From contig NZ_JBGMEB010000006.1 of the NCBI RefSeq assembly GCF_041447285.1, positions 372,001-436,000 on the forward strand: a stretch of 64,000 nucleotides of DNA, in the 5' to 3' direction. The notes under the pieces were generated by a model. That model was not told where the DNA came from. It saw only the letters and a program-made list of their open reading frames with translations, and made no database searches. The position numbers and the translations under genes were made by a program. Below are positions 24,034 to 32,542 of the stretch, piece by piece. The DNA comes from Methanomethylovorans sp041447285 (GTDB taxonomy: Archaea; Halobacteriota; Methanosarcinia; Methanosarcinales; Methanosarcinaceae). Position 1 is the stretch's first letter; each line of letters starts with the position of its first letter.

Positions 24034-26322
24034 TCATTTGAATTTGCTTTCTTCCTTTTTCAGACTGGCCACAAGTGCTTGTCCAAGGGATAGACCTGCA
24101 TCTCCGCAAGGTACTCTGTTATGAGTAATAAATTCAAATCCCGCCTCTTTTATCTCGTCTTTTATCCTGCATGCAATATGCTCGTTGTATGCCACACCGC
24201 CAGTCAGCCCAATTATGTCAATTTTATTCTTCTTTGCAGTCCTTATGGCAAGCTGTGCTATCCCCTTTGCAAAAGCATCTTCATACGCATAGGCCAGATC
24301 TGCAACACTATGGTCGTTTTTAAGTTCATATAACTCATAAAGGAGTGAACTGGTATCGAAAATGTTATCACTGATAAGGGGATGTAGTTCGAATGAAGCC
24401 GCTTTCCCTGCTTTTGCAGTTGATTCGAGTTTCATGGAAGGTTCTCCCTGATAAGTCCGGTGTTTGCATATTCCCAAAAGTGCAGCTGCTGCATCCAGAA
24501 TTCTTCCTGAGCTGCTGGACATAATTACGTTGATATTTTTATTTAGTTGCTCTAATACCATCTTCGCTTCTTTTGGGCCGTGTTTTAACTCAAAAGGAAA
24601 GCTCAGTAGTTCTTCACTTCCAATTATATCTTTGAGCATTCCCAGAATCATCCTCTCAGGATAATATGAGCACAGGTCTCCTCCAGCCATAGGCTGTGGT
24701 TTTAAGTGAGCGCACCTTTTATAATCAGTGTATCCGGATTCAAGTATCTCTCCTCCCCATACTGTGCCATCGGCACCATATCCCACTCCGTCAAGGGCTA
24801 TACCTATGACCTTTGTATGTCTCTCAATATGTGCATCGGCCATAAGGGAAACAACATGTGCATGGTGATGTTGAACAGGTACGACCATTTCTCCACCATT
24901 TTCCGTTGCAAATTTTGTGGTATTGAACTGTGGATGAAGGTCACAACCCCAGTACTCAGGCCTGATCGAGGTTAGGTTTGAGAATTTCCAAAATACTTCT
25001 GAATGATACGTAGCTGTTTCAAAATGGTTAGTATTGCCTATATGGGGTGATATATATGCTTTGTCACCGGATGCAAACATCATTGTGTTGCTAAGCTCTG
25101 CCCCCACTCCTACGGAAGGTCTTACTTTGAAAGGCAATTCAATAGGGTGAGGTACATAACCACGTGAGCGGCGGATAAAAACAGGGTTCTTTGCAATGCA
25201 CCTGATAACAGAATCATCTATGCGGTTCTCTATTTTCAGGTCATGTATCAGGTAATGGTCTGCAATTGCTGACAGCTCCTCTATTGCAGCGTTAGAATCT
25301 ATCACCATTGGGAGGCCTGGAATATTGGCAGATGTCATCACATATGCTGAACTTGATGTATACTGAAAGAGAAGCTGCTGAATACCTGAATACGGCAGCA
25401 TTACTCCTATGTTATGTAGTCCAGGTGCTATTTTCTCTAAGTGATGTAGATCTTCTTTTTTATCCAGGACAACTATGGGGCGTTTGCTGCTTTCAAGAAG
25501 TTTTTCTTCTTCTCTGTCCACATAAACGAACTCTTTTGCAGTTTCAATATCTTTTACCATAATAGCAAACGGCTGCTGGGATCTGCCAAGTCTTTTTCTC
25601 AACAGGCCAACTGCTTCATTTTGAAAGGCGTCACATGCCAAATGGAAGCCACCGTATCCTTTCACAGCTACTATTTTCGCTGCATCAATGGCTGTAGCAC
25701 ATTCCAATATGGCATCATTGCCATGTGAATATACTCTGCCGCTATTATCTGTAAAACTGACTTTGGGGCCGCACTCTTGGCAGCATACTGTCTGTGCGTG
25801 GAATCTTCTATCTGCAGGAGTTGTATACTCTTCATCACATGTAGTACATGGCTCAAAAAAATCCATAGATGTATTATATCGGTCGTAAGGTAAGGATTTT
25901 ATAAGGGTATACCTGGGGCCGCATTCTGTACATGAGATAAAAGGATATCGATAACGTCTGTTGTGAGGATTTGAAAGCTCTTCGATACAGTTCTTGCAGA
26001 TGCCGATATCAGGCACCAGGATAGAACTTGGAGTAGTATCAACGTTACTTCTTATGATCGAAAAATCACTATAATGAGAGATTTCTATATCTTCGGCTTC
26101 GAGTGTGTAGATCTCGCTATGTGGGGGTCTTTCAAATTTAAGATCATGAAGAAATCTGTCTATCTGCGATCTAGTTCCTTCCACAACAATTTCAACACGG
26201 CCACCTGTGTTCCGCACATATCCGCAAAGATCATATTTTTTTGCAATACGGTATACAAAGGGTCTAAAACCTACTCCCTGCACGATACCTTCGACTATTA
26301 TTTTCTTGCAGACAAAAGTCAT
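24034..26322 (-). CDS. hypF: Carbamoyltransferase HypF
   Basis: 762 aa from the ATG just before FVCKKIIVEG, in line with about 750 aa for the family; in-frame ATGs at 26370 and 26472 lack better signals. Domain order: acylphosphatase (VQGVGFRPFVYRIAKKY), two CxxC-x18-CxxC zinc fingers (CKNC, CTECG, CTTC, CQECG), YrdC-like nucleotide domain, and a Kae1-like domain with HHHAHVVSLMADAH. It makes the CN ligand precursor from carbamoyl phosphate for HypE. It is the only hyp gene outside hypCDABE here. Confidence 0.95.
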   Translation of the reverse strand: MTFVCKKIIVEGIVQGVGFRPFVYRIAKKYDLCGYVRNTGGRVEIVVEGTRSQIDRFLHDLKFERPPHSEIYTLEAEDIEISHYSDFSIIRSNVDTTPSSILVPDIGICKNCIEELSNPHNRRYRYPFISCTECGPRYTLIKSLPYDRYNTSMDFFEPCTTCDEEYTTPADRRFHAQTVCCQECGPKVSFTDNSGRVYSHGNDAILECATAIDAAKIVAVKGYGGFHLACDAFQNEAVGLLRKRLGRSQQPFAIMVKDIETAKEFVYVDREEEKLLESSKRPIVVLDKKEDLHHLEKIAPGLHNIGVMLPYSGIQQLLFQYTSSSAYVMTSANIPGLPMVIDSNAAIEELSAIADHYLIHDLKIENRIDDSVIRCIAKNPVFIRRSRGYVPHPIELPFKVRPSVGVGAELSNTMMFASGDKAYISPHIGNTNHFETATYHSEVFWKFSNLTSIRPEYWGCDLHPQFNTTKFATENGGEMVVPVQHHHAHVVSLMADAHIERHTKVIGIALDGVGYGADGTVWGGEILESGYTDYKRCAHLKPQPMAGGDLCSYYPERMILGMLKDIIGSEELLSFPFELKHGPKEAKMVLEQLNKNINVIMSSSSGRILDAAAALLGICKHRTYQGEPSMKLESTAKAGKAASFELHPLISDNIFDTSSLLYELYELKNDHSVADLAYAYEDAFAKGIAQLAIRTAKKNKIDIIGLTGGVAYNEHIACRIKDEIKEAGFEFITHNRVPCGDAGLSLGQALVASLKKEESKFK

Positions 26323-26480
26323 TGTTTTTTCAATCTCTGCAACATCTGTGATATCGAATTCTGAAGCCATATATGATCTGTTTTGATATCCATGCCTACA
26401 AAAGTGAATAGAAAAATATGGTACAACATAATTTAACTTTCCCTTGCAAAAAGAAAAAGTTAGAAAATTCAATTGATAGG

Positions 26481-27116
26481 TTAATTCCCTATCGTATGTT
26501 CATCACATGAATCCATTTCTATCTCAGAAGTCTCTGCATCAAAGACTATCATGCCTGTTTTAAGATTACGCGCTTCTTGTGGCGTAAGCTTGCAGCATAT
26601 AGCCTTTTCAGATATAATTGCACTGTTTCCCATAGGATCTTCTACTATTATTGTGAGCTTCTGCTTACCATCAATAGCCTGCTGTATCATCTCTTGCAAC
26701 TTCAGGCCATGTTCAAGTTTGTCTGGCTCTTCTGCAACCCATTTAGTTGCAGTGACCACCACTGCGAGTATTCGGTCAAGCAGACCTTCTATATTAGTGA
26801 TATAAGATTCAGAGATGGACCCTGGCTCCACCATTATTCCAAGTTCAGGTACTTTTATAGTTCCTGAAGTGGAGCGCACGAATTTAGCATAAAGGTCTTC
26901 AGGCCCTTCAATGGTCAATTCATATCTCACTGGCTCTTTCTGAGACAGAATTATTGTGTCAGTGAAACGAAAACTGCAATCGCAGCATGCCGTAATAAAC
27001 ATGACATCCCCAAAATATGGGATGTCATCTCTTTCCCAGTTTATCAGAATCTCTTTGTGGCACAAAGGGCAGTGCGTACGAGTTACGAATGCAGCCTGTG
27101 GAGACTCAACTATCAA
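26481..27116 (-). CDS. ZPR1-related zinc finger protein
   Basis: 211 aa starting at TTG overlapping the sepF stop. A C4 zinc finger opens the protein (HCPLCHKE at about residues 15-22, ACCDCSFR at about 43-50), followed by the ZPR1 beta domain (VPELGIMVEPGSISESYITNIEGLLDRI). Eukaryotic ZPR1 binds eEF1A; the archaeal role is unknown. The tight coupling to sepF suggests co-regulation rather than a shared pathway. Confidence 0.88.
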   Translation of the reverse strand: MIVESPQAAFVTRTHCPLCHKEILINWERDDIPYFGDVMFITACCDCSFRFTDTIILSQKEPVRYELTIEGPEDLYAKFVRSTSGTIKVPELGIMVEPGSISESYITNIEGLLDRILAVVVTATKWVAEEPDKLEHGLKLQEMIQQAIDGKQKLTIIVEDPMGNSAIISEKAICCKLTPQEARNLKTGMIVFDAETSEIEMDSCDEHTIGN

Positions 27117-27493
27117 TATCTTCCACCAACTATCTTTGAACGGTCGATCTTAATACCAGTGGGAGTTACAAGTACCTGGTCTTCTTTAAGTCCGGCTATG
27201 TCTCCATGTACATCTATGACAACGTCCTTCAGGTCCTTCAGAGCCCTGTCCAGCATGAGCTTATCGTTCTTGATAGTGGAGATATCTATCATCAGGATGT
27301 TACCCTCATAAACTTCCTTCTTGAGTAATGCAAGGTCATTGAGGTTGGTAAGCTCTGCCACTCTCACATATGTTTCTGCAGGCTCTTCTCCTGTTACTTC
27401 TTCATATTTGCTCAAGTCAAGCTCAGTGAATTCATCTTCGCCTGTAGACGATTTTTTAGTTGCGCCAAAAAACTTATCCATTATCTTTGCCAT
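27113..27493 (-). CDS. sepF: Archaeal SepF cell division protein
   Basis: 126 aa from the second in-frame ATG. The N-terminal amphipathic segment MAKIMDKFFGA is a membrane-targeting helix, followed by a polar linker and the SepF core (YVRVAELTNLNDLALLKKEV, GNILMIDISTIKNDKLMLDRALKDLKDVV). In archaea with FtsZ, SepF anchors the Z-ring to the membrane. Last residues DRSKIVGGRY. Confidence 0.93.
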   Translation of the reverse strand: MAKIMDKFFGATKKSSTGEDEFTELDLSKYEEVTGEEPAETYVRVAELTNLNDLALLKKEVYEGNILMIDISTIKNDKLMLDRALKDLKDVVIDVHGDIAGLKEDQVLVTPTGIKIDRSKIVGGRY

Positions 27494-27628
27494 AACATGC
27501 ACCCTTTATCAGATTAGTGTTTATTTTATTATTGGACTGATCTAGTTAAACATTATCTTCTGCTGCTTTAGCAACTTCATTATTTATAAGAACATCCATA
27601 TATTTTAACGATTATGCTTTGCGACTCT

Positions 27629-28132
27629 TTACAATTCGATATTCCATATCTCATCCCCTACATGATGCAGGGATTTCACAGCTTTTCCTGAATCCGAAAC
27701 CATTTCTTTTCCAGGGACAAGTGCCTTACCGATAGCAAGAGGCTTACCATATTTCTCTTCCTTTACGATCACAGGATCGCCTTTCAAAATACTCTCGTCA
27801 GCGCGGACTATGCCGGGACTCATCACATCTGCACCATTTACCACAAAGCGCACGGCACCTGAATCCACAACTACCACATTCTTCTCAAAGCCAAGTTCGA
27901 TGACTCCTCTCACAGTCGGGAAATATATATTGTCAACAGCAAATAAGAGTACTTTCCCGTCTATGAGTATAACTGAAGTATCGCCTGCCTCAGCATGTTC
28001 AAATTTGTTCGATGCAAATTTCTCTACTATAGTGTCCCCATACATCGATTTGAGGTCATCGAGCAGTTTATTCTTGGCAGATTTCCTAAGTTGTATCCTT
28101 CCTCTGATCTTCAATAGACCACCTGGTTTCAT
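27629..28132 (-). CDS. PUA-domain RNA-binding protein (MCT-1-like)
   Basis: 167 aa from the ATG preceded by CTGGAAA; an upstream in-frame GTG is possible. An N-terminal alpha/beta domain (LKIRGRIQLRKSAKNKLLDDLKSMYG) precedes the PUA domain (about 80-160: GAVRFVVNGADVMSPGIVRADESILKGDPVIV). The layout matches MCT-1/Tma20-like archaeal proteins implicated in translation or ribosome recycling. It lies 71 bp after valS in the same direction. Confidence 0.85.
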   Translation of the reverse strand: MKPGGLLKIRGRIQLRKSAKNKLLDDLKSMYGDTIVEKFASNKFEHAEAGDTSVILIDGKVLLFAVDNIYFPTVRGVIELGFEKNVVVVDSGAVRFVVNGADVMSPGIVRADESILKGDPVIVKEEKYGKPLAIGKALVPGKEMVSDSGKAVKSLHHVGDEIWNIEL

Positions 28133-28203
28133 TTTCCAGTGATTAATATCATAAGGTACTAGCACAATTAAAGATTACGAAAAGGGAGCAATAACCTCCC
28201 CTT

Positions 28204-30843
28204 TCATCTAATTATTACAACTGGAATGCCCCTTACATCCAGAACATCCACAGCTCTGCCAGCAGATATCACTTCTTTTTCTATCTCCACGCTTTCAGGA
28301 CCAAGCTCTACAATACCACTACTAGTTTGTAGACTTATTTTGCCATGCTGCTCCATATCGCTTACTACCTTTTTCGGGTTAGCTTCGGTAAGAGCTTCAA
28401 TTATAGCTTTCGCCTGGCCTTTAAACTTAGGACCAATGACTCCCATGTTCGGCTTAACATTCACAGGAACATGCTCGAAATCAGGACATCCGATTCTAAC
28501 ATCTAATGAACTGTTTGTTGCACCCATGATATCGGTCCTAGCTCCTATTATCATGCTTGATGCGCCACCAATATTGCTACCGGATATCATTGTATATATT
28601 TCAAGTCCTTTCAAAGGAGCATTCAGAGCTATACCATGTTCGGATTTGTATCTCCTTACACTGCTTACGATCTCTTTGATAAGTTCCCCTGCCTTGCCTG
28701 CTTCTTCATCCTTCCAGGAGTTATCAGCCTTTGGCCAGGATTGCATATGTACACTGCCGGTTCCCAGTCTCGAATACATTTCTTCTGCGAAGAAAGGTGC
28801 AAATGGAGCAAGCAATTTAGCCAATGCATCTATTGTCACGTAAAGCGTATACTGTGCTGCTTTTCTGTCTGCTTCATTGTTGCCATACAGGCGGGACTTG
28901 ACAAGTTCGATGTAATTATCTGCCACTACGTCCCAGGCAAAACCCCGGATGGCTTTGAAAGCTTCATCGAACTGGTATGCATCCATGTTCTTGGTTGCTG
29001 TAGTTATTAGTTCGTATAGGTTATTGAAGAGCCATCTGTCAACAATGTGGAGGTCTTCTTTTGCTACTGCATCAGATTTATCCAGGTCCTCGAAGTGGGA
29101 CATAGAGAACCTGTATATGCTCCACATCTTGGAAAAGAAGCGCGATGCAGCTACTACATCTTTCCAGCGGAACATCACATCTGAACCCGGTGCACCTCCT
29201 ATGGCTGCCCATTGTCTGAATGAATCCGCGCTGTATTTTTCTATGACTTCTTCAGGGGCGATAATATTGCCCAGCGACTTGCTCATCTTGTGACCATCCT
29301 CACCAAGGACCATACCATTCACAAGTATGGAATCCCATGGGCGTTTGCCTGCAAGTGCCACAGAACGGAGGATCGTATAGAAAGCCCATGTCCTGATTAT
29401 ATCATGGCCCTGTGGCCTCAATTGTGCAGGGAGTCTACTTTTGTGGTCAGTGAGCCAGCCAGTTACATGCTGAACGGTTATGGATGAATCCATCCATGTA
29501 TCAAGCACATCCTCTTCAGGTTCGAAATTAGTACTACCGCATTTGCTGCACGGTTCTCGGGGTGATTCCTGGGTAGGGTCAATGGGCATCCACTCTTCCT
29601 TTGCTACCATCACCTCTCCGCAGTCCTTACAGTACCATACAGGTATGGGAGTTGCAAATATGCGCTGTCTGGAAATACACCAGTCCCATTCCATGGTACC
29701 CAGCCAGTTCTCAAGCCTGACCTTCATGTGTTCAGGTGTCCAATTGATCTCATCAGCAGCTTTTCTGATGTCATTGGTATCTATCTTGACGAACCACTGC
29801 TTTTCAGAAAGGATCTCAATGGGAGTGTCACATCTCCAGCACATTCCCACGTTCTGCTCAAGTTCTTTCTGATCATATAGGTAGCCTTCTGCCTTGAGAT
29901 CTGCAATGACTGCTTCCTTACATTCCGGAATTTTCATGCCTGCGTATTTGCCTGCGATCTTTGTCATAAGGCCATTCTTGTCAATTGCCTTACGCAAGGG
30001 TAGCTTATGCTCCACCCACCAGCGCACATCCTGCTTGTCACCAAAGGTACAGATCATCACAACGCCAGTACCAAAAGCAGGATCAACTACGCTATCGCCT
30101 ATTACGGGAACTTCATGCCCGAACAGAGGTACTTTTACCTTGCTTCCAATATGCTCTTTGTAGCGTTCATCTTCAGGGTTAATGGCAACTGCCACACAAG
30201 CTGCCATTAGTTCAGGCCTGGTGGTGGCTATCTTTAGTTTGTCAAAATTAAGGAAATTCAGTTTCGTGGTCCTGCCTTCATATTCAACTTCTGCAAAAGC
30301 AATGGCAGTTTCACATCTTGGACACCAGTTCACGGGATGTTCGGACTGGTAGATCCTTCCCATGTCATACATTCTGCGGAAAGACCGCTGGGTCTTGGAG
30401 TAGTATGCAGGCTCCATGGTGATGAACTCATTACTCCAGTCAACAGAGAATCCCAGATTCATCATTGTATTGCGCATTTTACCAATGTTGCTGATCGTCA
30501 GTTCACGGCACATTCTCCTGAACTCTTCCCTCGGAACCTGGTTCTTTGTTATTTTATGGATGTCTTCCACCTTTACTTCTGTAGGAAGTCCGTGGCAGTC
30601 CCATCCCTGTGGGAACATCACATTGTAGCCGCACATACGCTTGTAACGTGCAACAAAATCAATGTAGCACCAGTTAAGAGAGTTCCCTATGTGAAAATTA
30701 CCAGTAGGGTATGGTGGAGGCGTATCAATAATGAACTGCGGTCTTTTGTAGTCTTCCCAGTCAAAATGGTACATGGACATGTCCCATGCTTCCTTCCACT
30801 TTGGCTCGACCTCATGAGGGATATATTCCTTTGGAACTGTCAT
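28204..30843 (-). CDS. valS: Valyl-tRNA synthetase
   Basis: 879 aa class Ia synthetase. The HIGH-type motif is PTGNFHIGNSLN (about 46-57) and KMSKSLGN is at about 520. The editing (CP1) domain contains TTRPELMAACVAVAINP. Two zinc-like knuckles (CPRCETAIAF, CWRCDTPIE, CKDCGE, CSKCGS) are present. GGAG lies before the ATG. It is divergent from the DsrE/ferritin operon. Confidence 0.97.
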   Translation of the reverse strand: MTVPKEYIPHEVEPKWKEAWDMSMYHFDWEDYKRPQFIIDTPPPYPTGNFHIGNSLNWCYIDFVARYKRMCGYNVMFPQGWDCHGLPTEVKVEDIHKITKNQVPREEFRRMCRELTISNIGKMRNTMMNLGFSVDWSNEFITMEPAYYSKTQRSFRRMYDMGRIYQSEHPVNWCPRCETAIAFAEVEYEGRTTKLNFLNFDKLKIATTRPELMAACVAVAINPEDERYKEHIGSKVKVPLFGHEVPVIGDSVVDPAFGTGVVMICTFGDKQDVRWWVEHKLPLRKAIDKNGLMTKIAGKYAGMKIPECKEAVIADLKAEGYLYDQKELEQNVGMCWRCDTPIEILSEKQWFVKIDTNDIRKAADEINWTPEHMKVRLENWLGTMEWDWCISRQRIFATPIPVWYCKDCGEVMVAKEEWMPIDPTQESPREPCSKCGSTNFEPEEDVLDTWMDSSITVQHVTGWLTDHKSRLPAQLRPQGHDIIRTWAFYTILRSVALAGKRPWDSILVNGMVLGEDGHKMSKSLGNIIAPEEVIEKYSADSFRQWAAIGGAPGSDVMFRWKDVVAASRFFSKMWSIYRFSMSHFEDLDKSDAVAKEDLHIVDRWLFNNLYELITTATKNMDAYQFDEAFKAIRGFAWDVVADNYIELVKSRLYGNNEADRKAAQYTLYVTIDALAKLLAPFAPFFAEEMYSRLGTGSVHMQSWPKADNSWKDEEAGKAGELIKEIVSSVRRYKSEHGIALNAPLKGLEIYTMISGSNIGGASSMIIGARTDIMGATNSSLDVRIGCPDFEHVPVNVKPNMGVIGPKFKGQAKAIIEALTEANPKKVVSDMEQHGKISLQTSSGIVELGPESVEIEKEVISAGRAVDVLDVRGIPVVIIR

Positions 30844-30979
30844 TACAACTCTCCGATAAATATGATCTAGTGATTGTATAGTACCCGTTACAGTGGTTTA
30901 TCATTATTTAAATATATCTGGTTGGTACAGCATGGGAATACAATATCAAAGTTAATTCGGATTTAGATCTATAATAGCG

Positions 30980-31047
30980 AAAATCCTTTATATTAACCTG
31001 TTCAATTCCATTGTGGGTAGCCATTATGGTACACTGGAGGGGATCAT
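30980..31047 (+). promoter_or_regulatory. Promoter and Shine-Dalgarno for the DsrE-ferritin-SOR cassette
   Basis: CTTTATATTA (about 30986-30995) fits a TATA box with a start near 31017. GGAGG at 31036-31040 is followed by 7 nt and then ATA in the coding frame. The in-frame stop TAG at 31018-31020 rules out any canonical start before TTG at 31090. Confidence 0.6.
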
Positions 31048-31398
31048 ATAGGAAAGAAAATAGCTGTTTTTGCTTTCAATGGTGAACCATTGTGCTTTGC
31101 TCATGCATTGATGAATGCCATTGATATGAAGGAGCGCGGACACGATGTAAAACTTATCATAGAGGGTTCGGCTACCAGGAACATATCTGACCTCATAGAT
31201 CCGACAAAACCATTTTCTAGCCTTTATATGAAAGTGAAGAAGGCGGGACTCATAGATTGTGTTTGCAGGGCATGTGCCCAGAAAATGGATAGTATCGACA
31301 GTGCCAAGGAACAAGGTCTTCATTTATGTGATGAGATGTTTGGTCACCCCAGCGTGGCCAGATACATAGAAGAAGGCTATGAAGTTGTTGTATTTTAA
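31048..31398 (+). CDS. DsrE/YchN-like sulfur-relay family protein, apparent AUA start
   Basis: 116 aa if translation begins at ATA 31048, seven nt after GGAGG. This start restores the conserved opening strand GKKIAVFAFNGEPLCFAHALMNA; starting at the first canonical codon (TTG 31090) would delete it. The rest shows the DsrE-like alpha/beta pattern (GHDVKLIIEGSATRNI) with Cys residues CVCRACAQK and LCDEM that could handle sulfur. Followed by ferritin after 25 bp, so a redox or iron-sulfur role is likely. Confidence 0.8.
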   Translation: MGKKIAVFAFNGEPLCFAHALMNAIDMKERGHDVKLIIEGSATRNISDLIDPTKPFSSLYMKVKKAGLIDCVCRACAQKMDSIDSAKEQGLHLCDEMFGHPSVARYIEEGYEVVVF

Positions 31399-31423
31399 AT
31401 AAATTCTACAGGAGGATGTTGAA

Positions 31424-31933
31424 ATTTTAAGCCAAAAGATGTTAAAAGCTCTTAATGAGCAGGTTAACAAGGAGATGTATTCAGCTTATCTTTACCTCTC
31501 CATGTCTGCTCACTGCACCAATGTTGGATTGAATGGTTTTGCCAACTGGTTTATGGTACAGTACCAGGAAGAAACTTTTCACGCAATGAAGATATACAAC
31601 TACATAAATGAGCAGGGTGAAAAGGTAGTTCTCCAAGCTATAGAGAAGCCACCTTCGGATTTTGGCACTCCTCTGGAAATGTTCCAGGCCACATTGAAAC
31701 ATGAACAGTTTATAACCAAGTCTATCCACGATCTGGTTACGCTTGCCCTTGAAGAAAAGGACTATGCTACTCAGATATTTCTCCAGTGGTTCATTACAGA
31801 ACAGATCGAAGAAGAAAGTAATGACAACGAGATAATATCCAAGCTAAAACTAATAGGAGATAATACCAGCAGTCTTTTTGTACTTGACAAGGAACTTTCT
31901 GTGCGTGTGTTCACACCACCTGCAGTCGAGTAA
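31424..31933 (+). CDS. ftn: Ferritin, apparent AUU start
   Basis: 169 aa if started at ATT 31424, eight nt after GGAGG (31411-31415). This gives MLSQKMLKALNEQVNKEMY, the usual ferritin opening; the first ATG (31439) has no Shine-Dalgarno. Ferroxidase residues are in place: E in NKEMYSAYLYLSMSAHC, EETFHAMK (ExxH), and EQIEEE. The protein stores iron in a 24-mer shell. Downstream lies superoxide reductase, giving an oxygen-defence cassette. Confidence 0.92.
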   Translation: MLSQKMLKALNEQVNKEMYSAYLYLSMSAHCTNVGLNGFANWFMVQYQEETFHAMKIYNYINEQGEKVVLQAIEKPPSDFGTPLEMFQATLKHEQFITKSIHDLVTLALEEKDYATQIFLQWFITEQIEEESNDNEIISKLKLIGDNTSSLFVLDKELSVRVFTPPAVE

Positions 31934-31985
31934 TGGACAGATTAATTTAATATTATCTATACATAACATTAAGAAAGGTGAAATA

Positions 31986-32336
31986 ATGCAATTTGGAGAA
32001 GTACTTAAAGGAAAAGAAGCAGAGGGCAAAGAGAAACATGTTCCGACTATCGAGGTCATAAGGGGTCATGGTTCAACAGGTGCAGATTTCGTGAGGGTTG
32101 TAGTGGGCAAGGAAGTACCTCATCCCAACACAGTGGAACATCACATAGAATGGGTGGAGCTTTACGGCATTACAAAAGATGGGAAGACCATTAACTTTGG
32201 AAGAATGAACTTCGAGCCAGTACACACACAACCTGTTGCCAGTTTCCACGTAAATAATATTGACAATTTCAAGGCTTTCTGCGCTCTGGAATACTGTAAT
32301 ATCCATGGTGTATGGCAGAACTGCATTGAAGTCTAA
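31986..32336 (+). CDS. sor: Superoxide reductase (desulfoferrodoxin/neelaredoxin type, 1Fe)
   Basis: 116 aa from the ATG after AAAGGTGAAATA. The catalytic iron site is complete: EKHVP (Glu, Lys, His), HPNTVEHHIEW with three His, and C-x2-H in CNIHGVW near the end. The N-terminal desulforedoxin zinc/iron domain is absent, so this is the one-iron class. It reduces superoxide to peroxide without producing oxygen, suited to anaerobes. Confidence 0.95.
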   Translation: MQFGEVLKGKEAEGKEKHVPTIEVIRGHGSTGADFVRVVVGKEVPHPNTVEHHIEWVELYGITKDGKTINFGRMNFEPVHTQPVASFHVNNIDNFKAFCALEYCNIHGVWQNCIEV

Positions 32337-32353
32337 TTTTATCTTCTATTTTT

Positions 32354-32373
32354 ATGACCTCTTTTGAGGTCAT
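32354..32373 (+). terminator. Terminator-like perfect hairpin after sor
   Basis: ATGACCTC-TTTT-GAGGTCAT, 8-bp perfect stem with a T4 loop, 17 nt after the sor stop, with T-rich flanks (CTATTTTT before, CCTTTTAT after). Likely marks the end of the redox cassette. Confidence 0.6.
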
Positions 32374-32427
32374 GCCTTTTATATACCTGTCCATGCACAG
32401 TTTAAGCAAAAGATCAGCAGGCAGGTG

Positions 32428-32532
32428 ATGCCTTTGTTTGCGACTTTCTTAAAAACAGTATTTGCGTTATTATTGGCTATTGTACTTTCATATCTGTTTG
32501 TAGAATATATCTTTGCATGCATGCAAAGTTGA
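32428..32532 (+). CDS. Very small membrane protein (34 aa)
   Basis: ATG 32428 opens 34 codons: MPLFATFLKTVFALLLAI, then VLSYLFVEYIF and a CMQS tail, i.e. one membrane helix with a basic N-side. A TATA-like TTATATAC (about 32379-32386) lies upstream. AGGTGAT is better spaced for the in-frame TTG at 32434, which would give 32 aa. The gene ends 10 bp from the convergent ahbC stop. No family is recognised. Confidence 0.45.
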   Translation: MPLFATFLKTVFALLLAIVLSYLFVEYIFACMQS

Positions 32533-32542
32533 AAGTGGAAGG

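Noticed and set aside
31024..31323. A 99-codon frame on the minus strand over the DsrE-like gene
   Set aside because: The plus strand has the TATA box, Shine-Dalgarno and conserved DsrE-like sequence; the minus-strand product resembles nothing and lacks a ribosome site.
31439..31441. ATG 31439 as the ferritin start
   Set aside because: No Shine-Dalgarno within range; it would drop the normal N-terminus. ATT 31424 has GGAGG at 8 nt.
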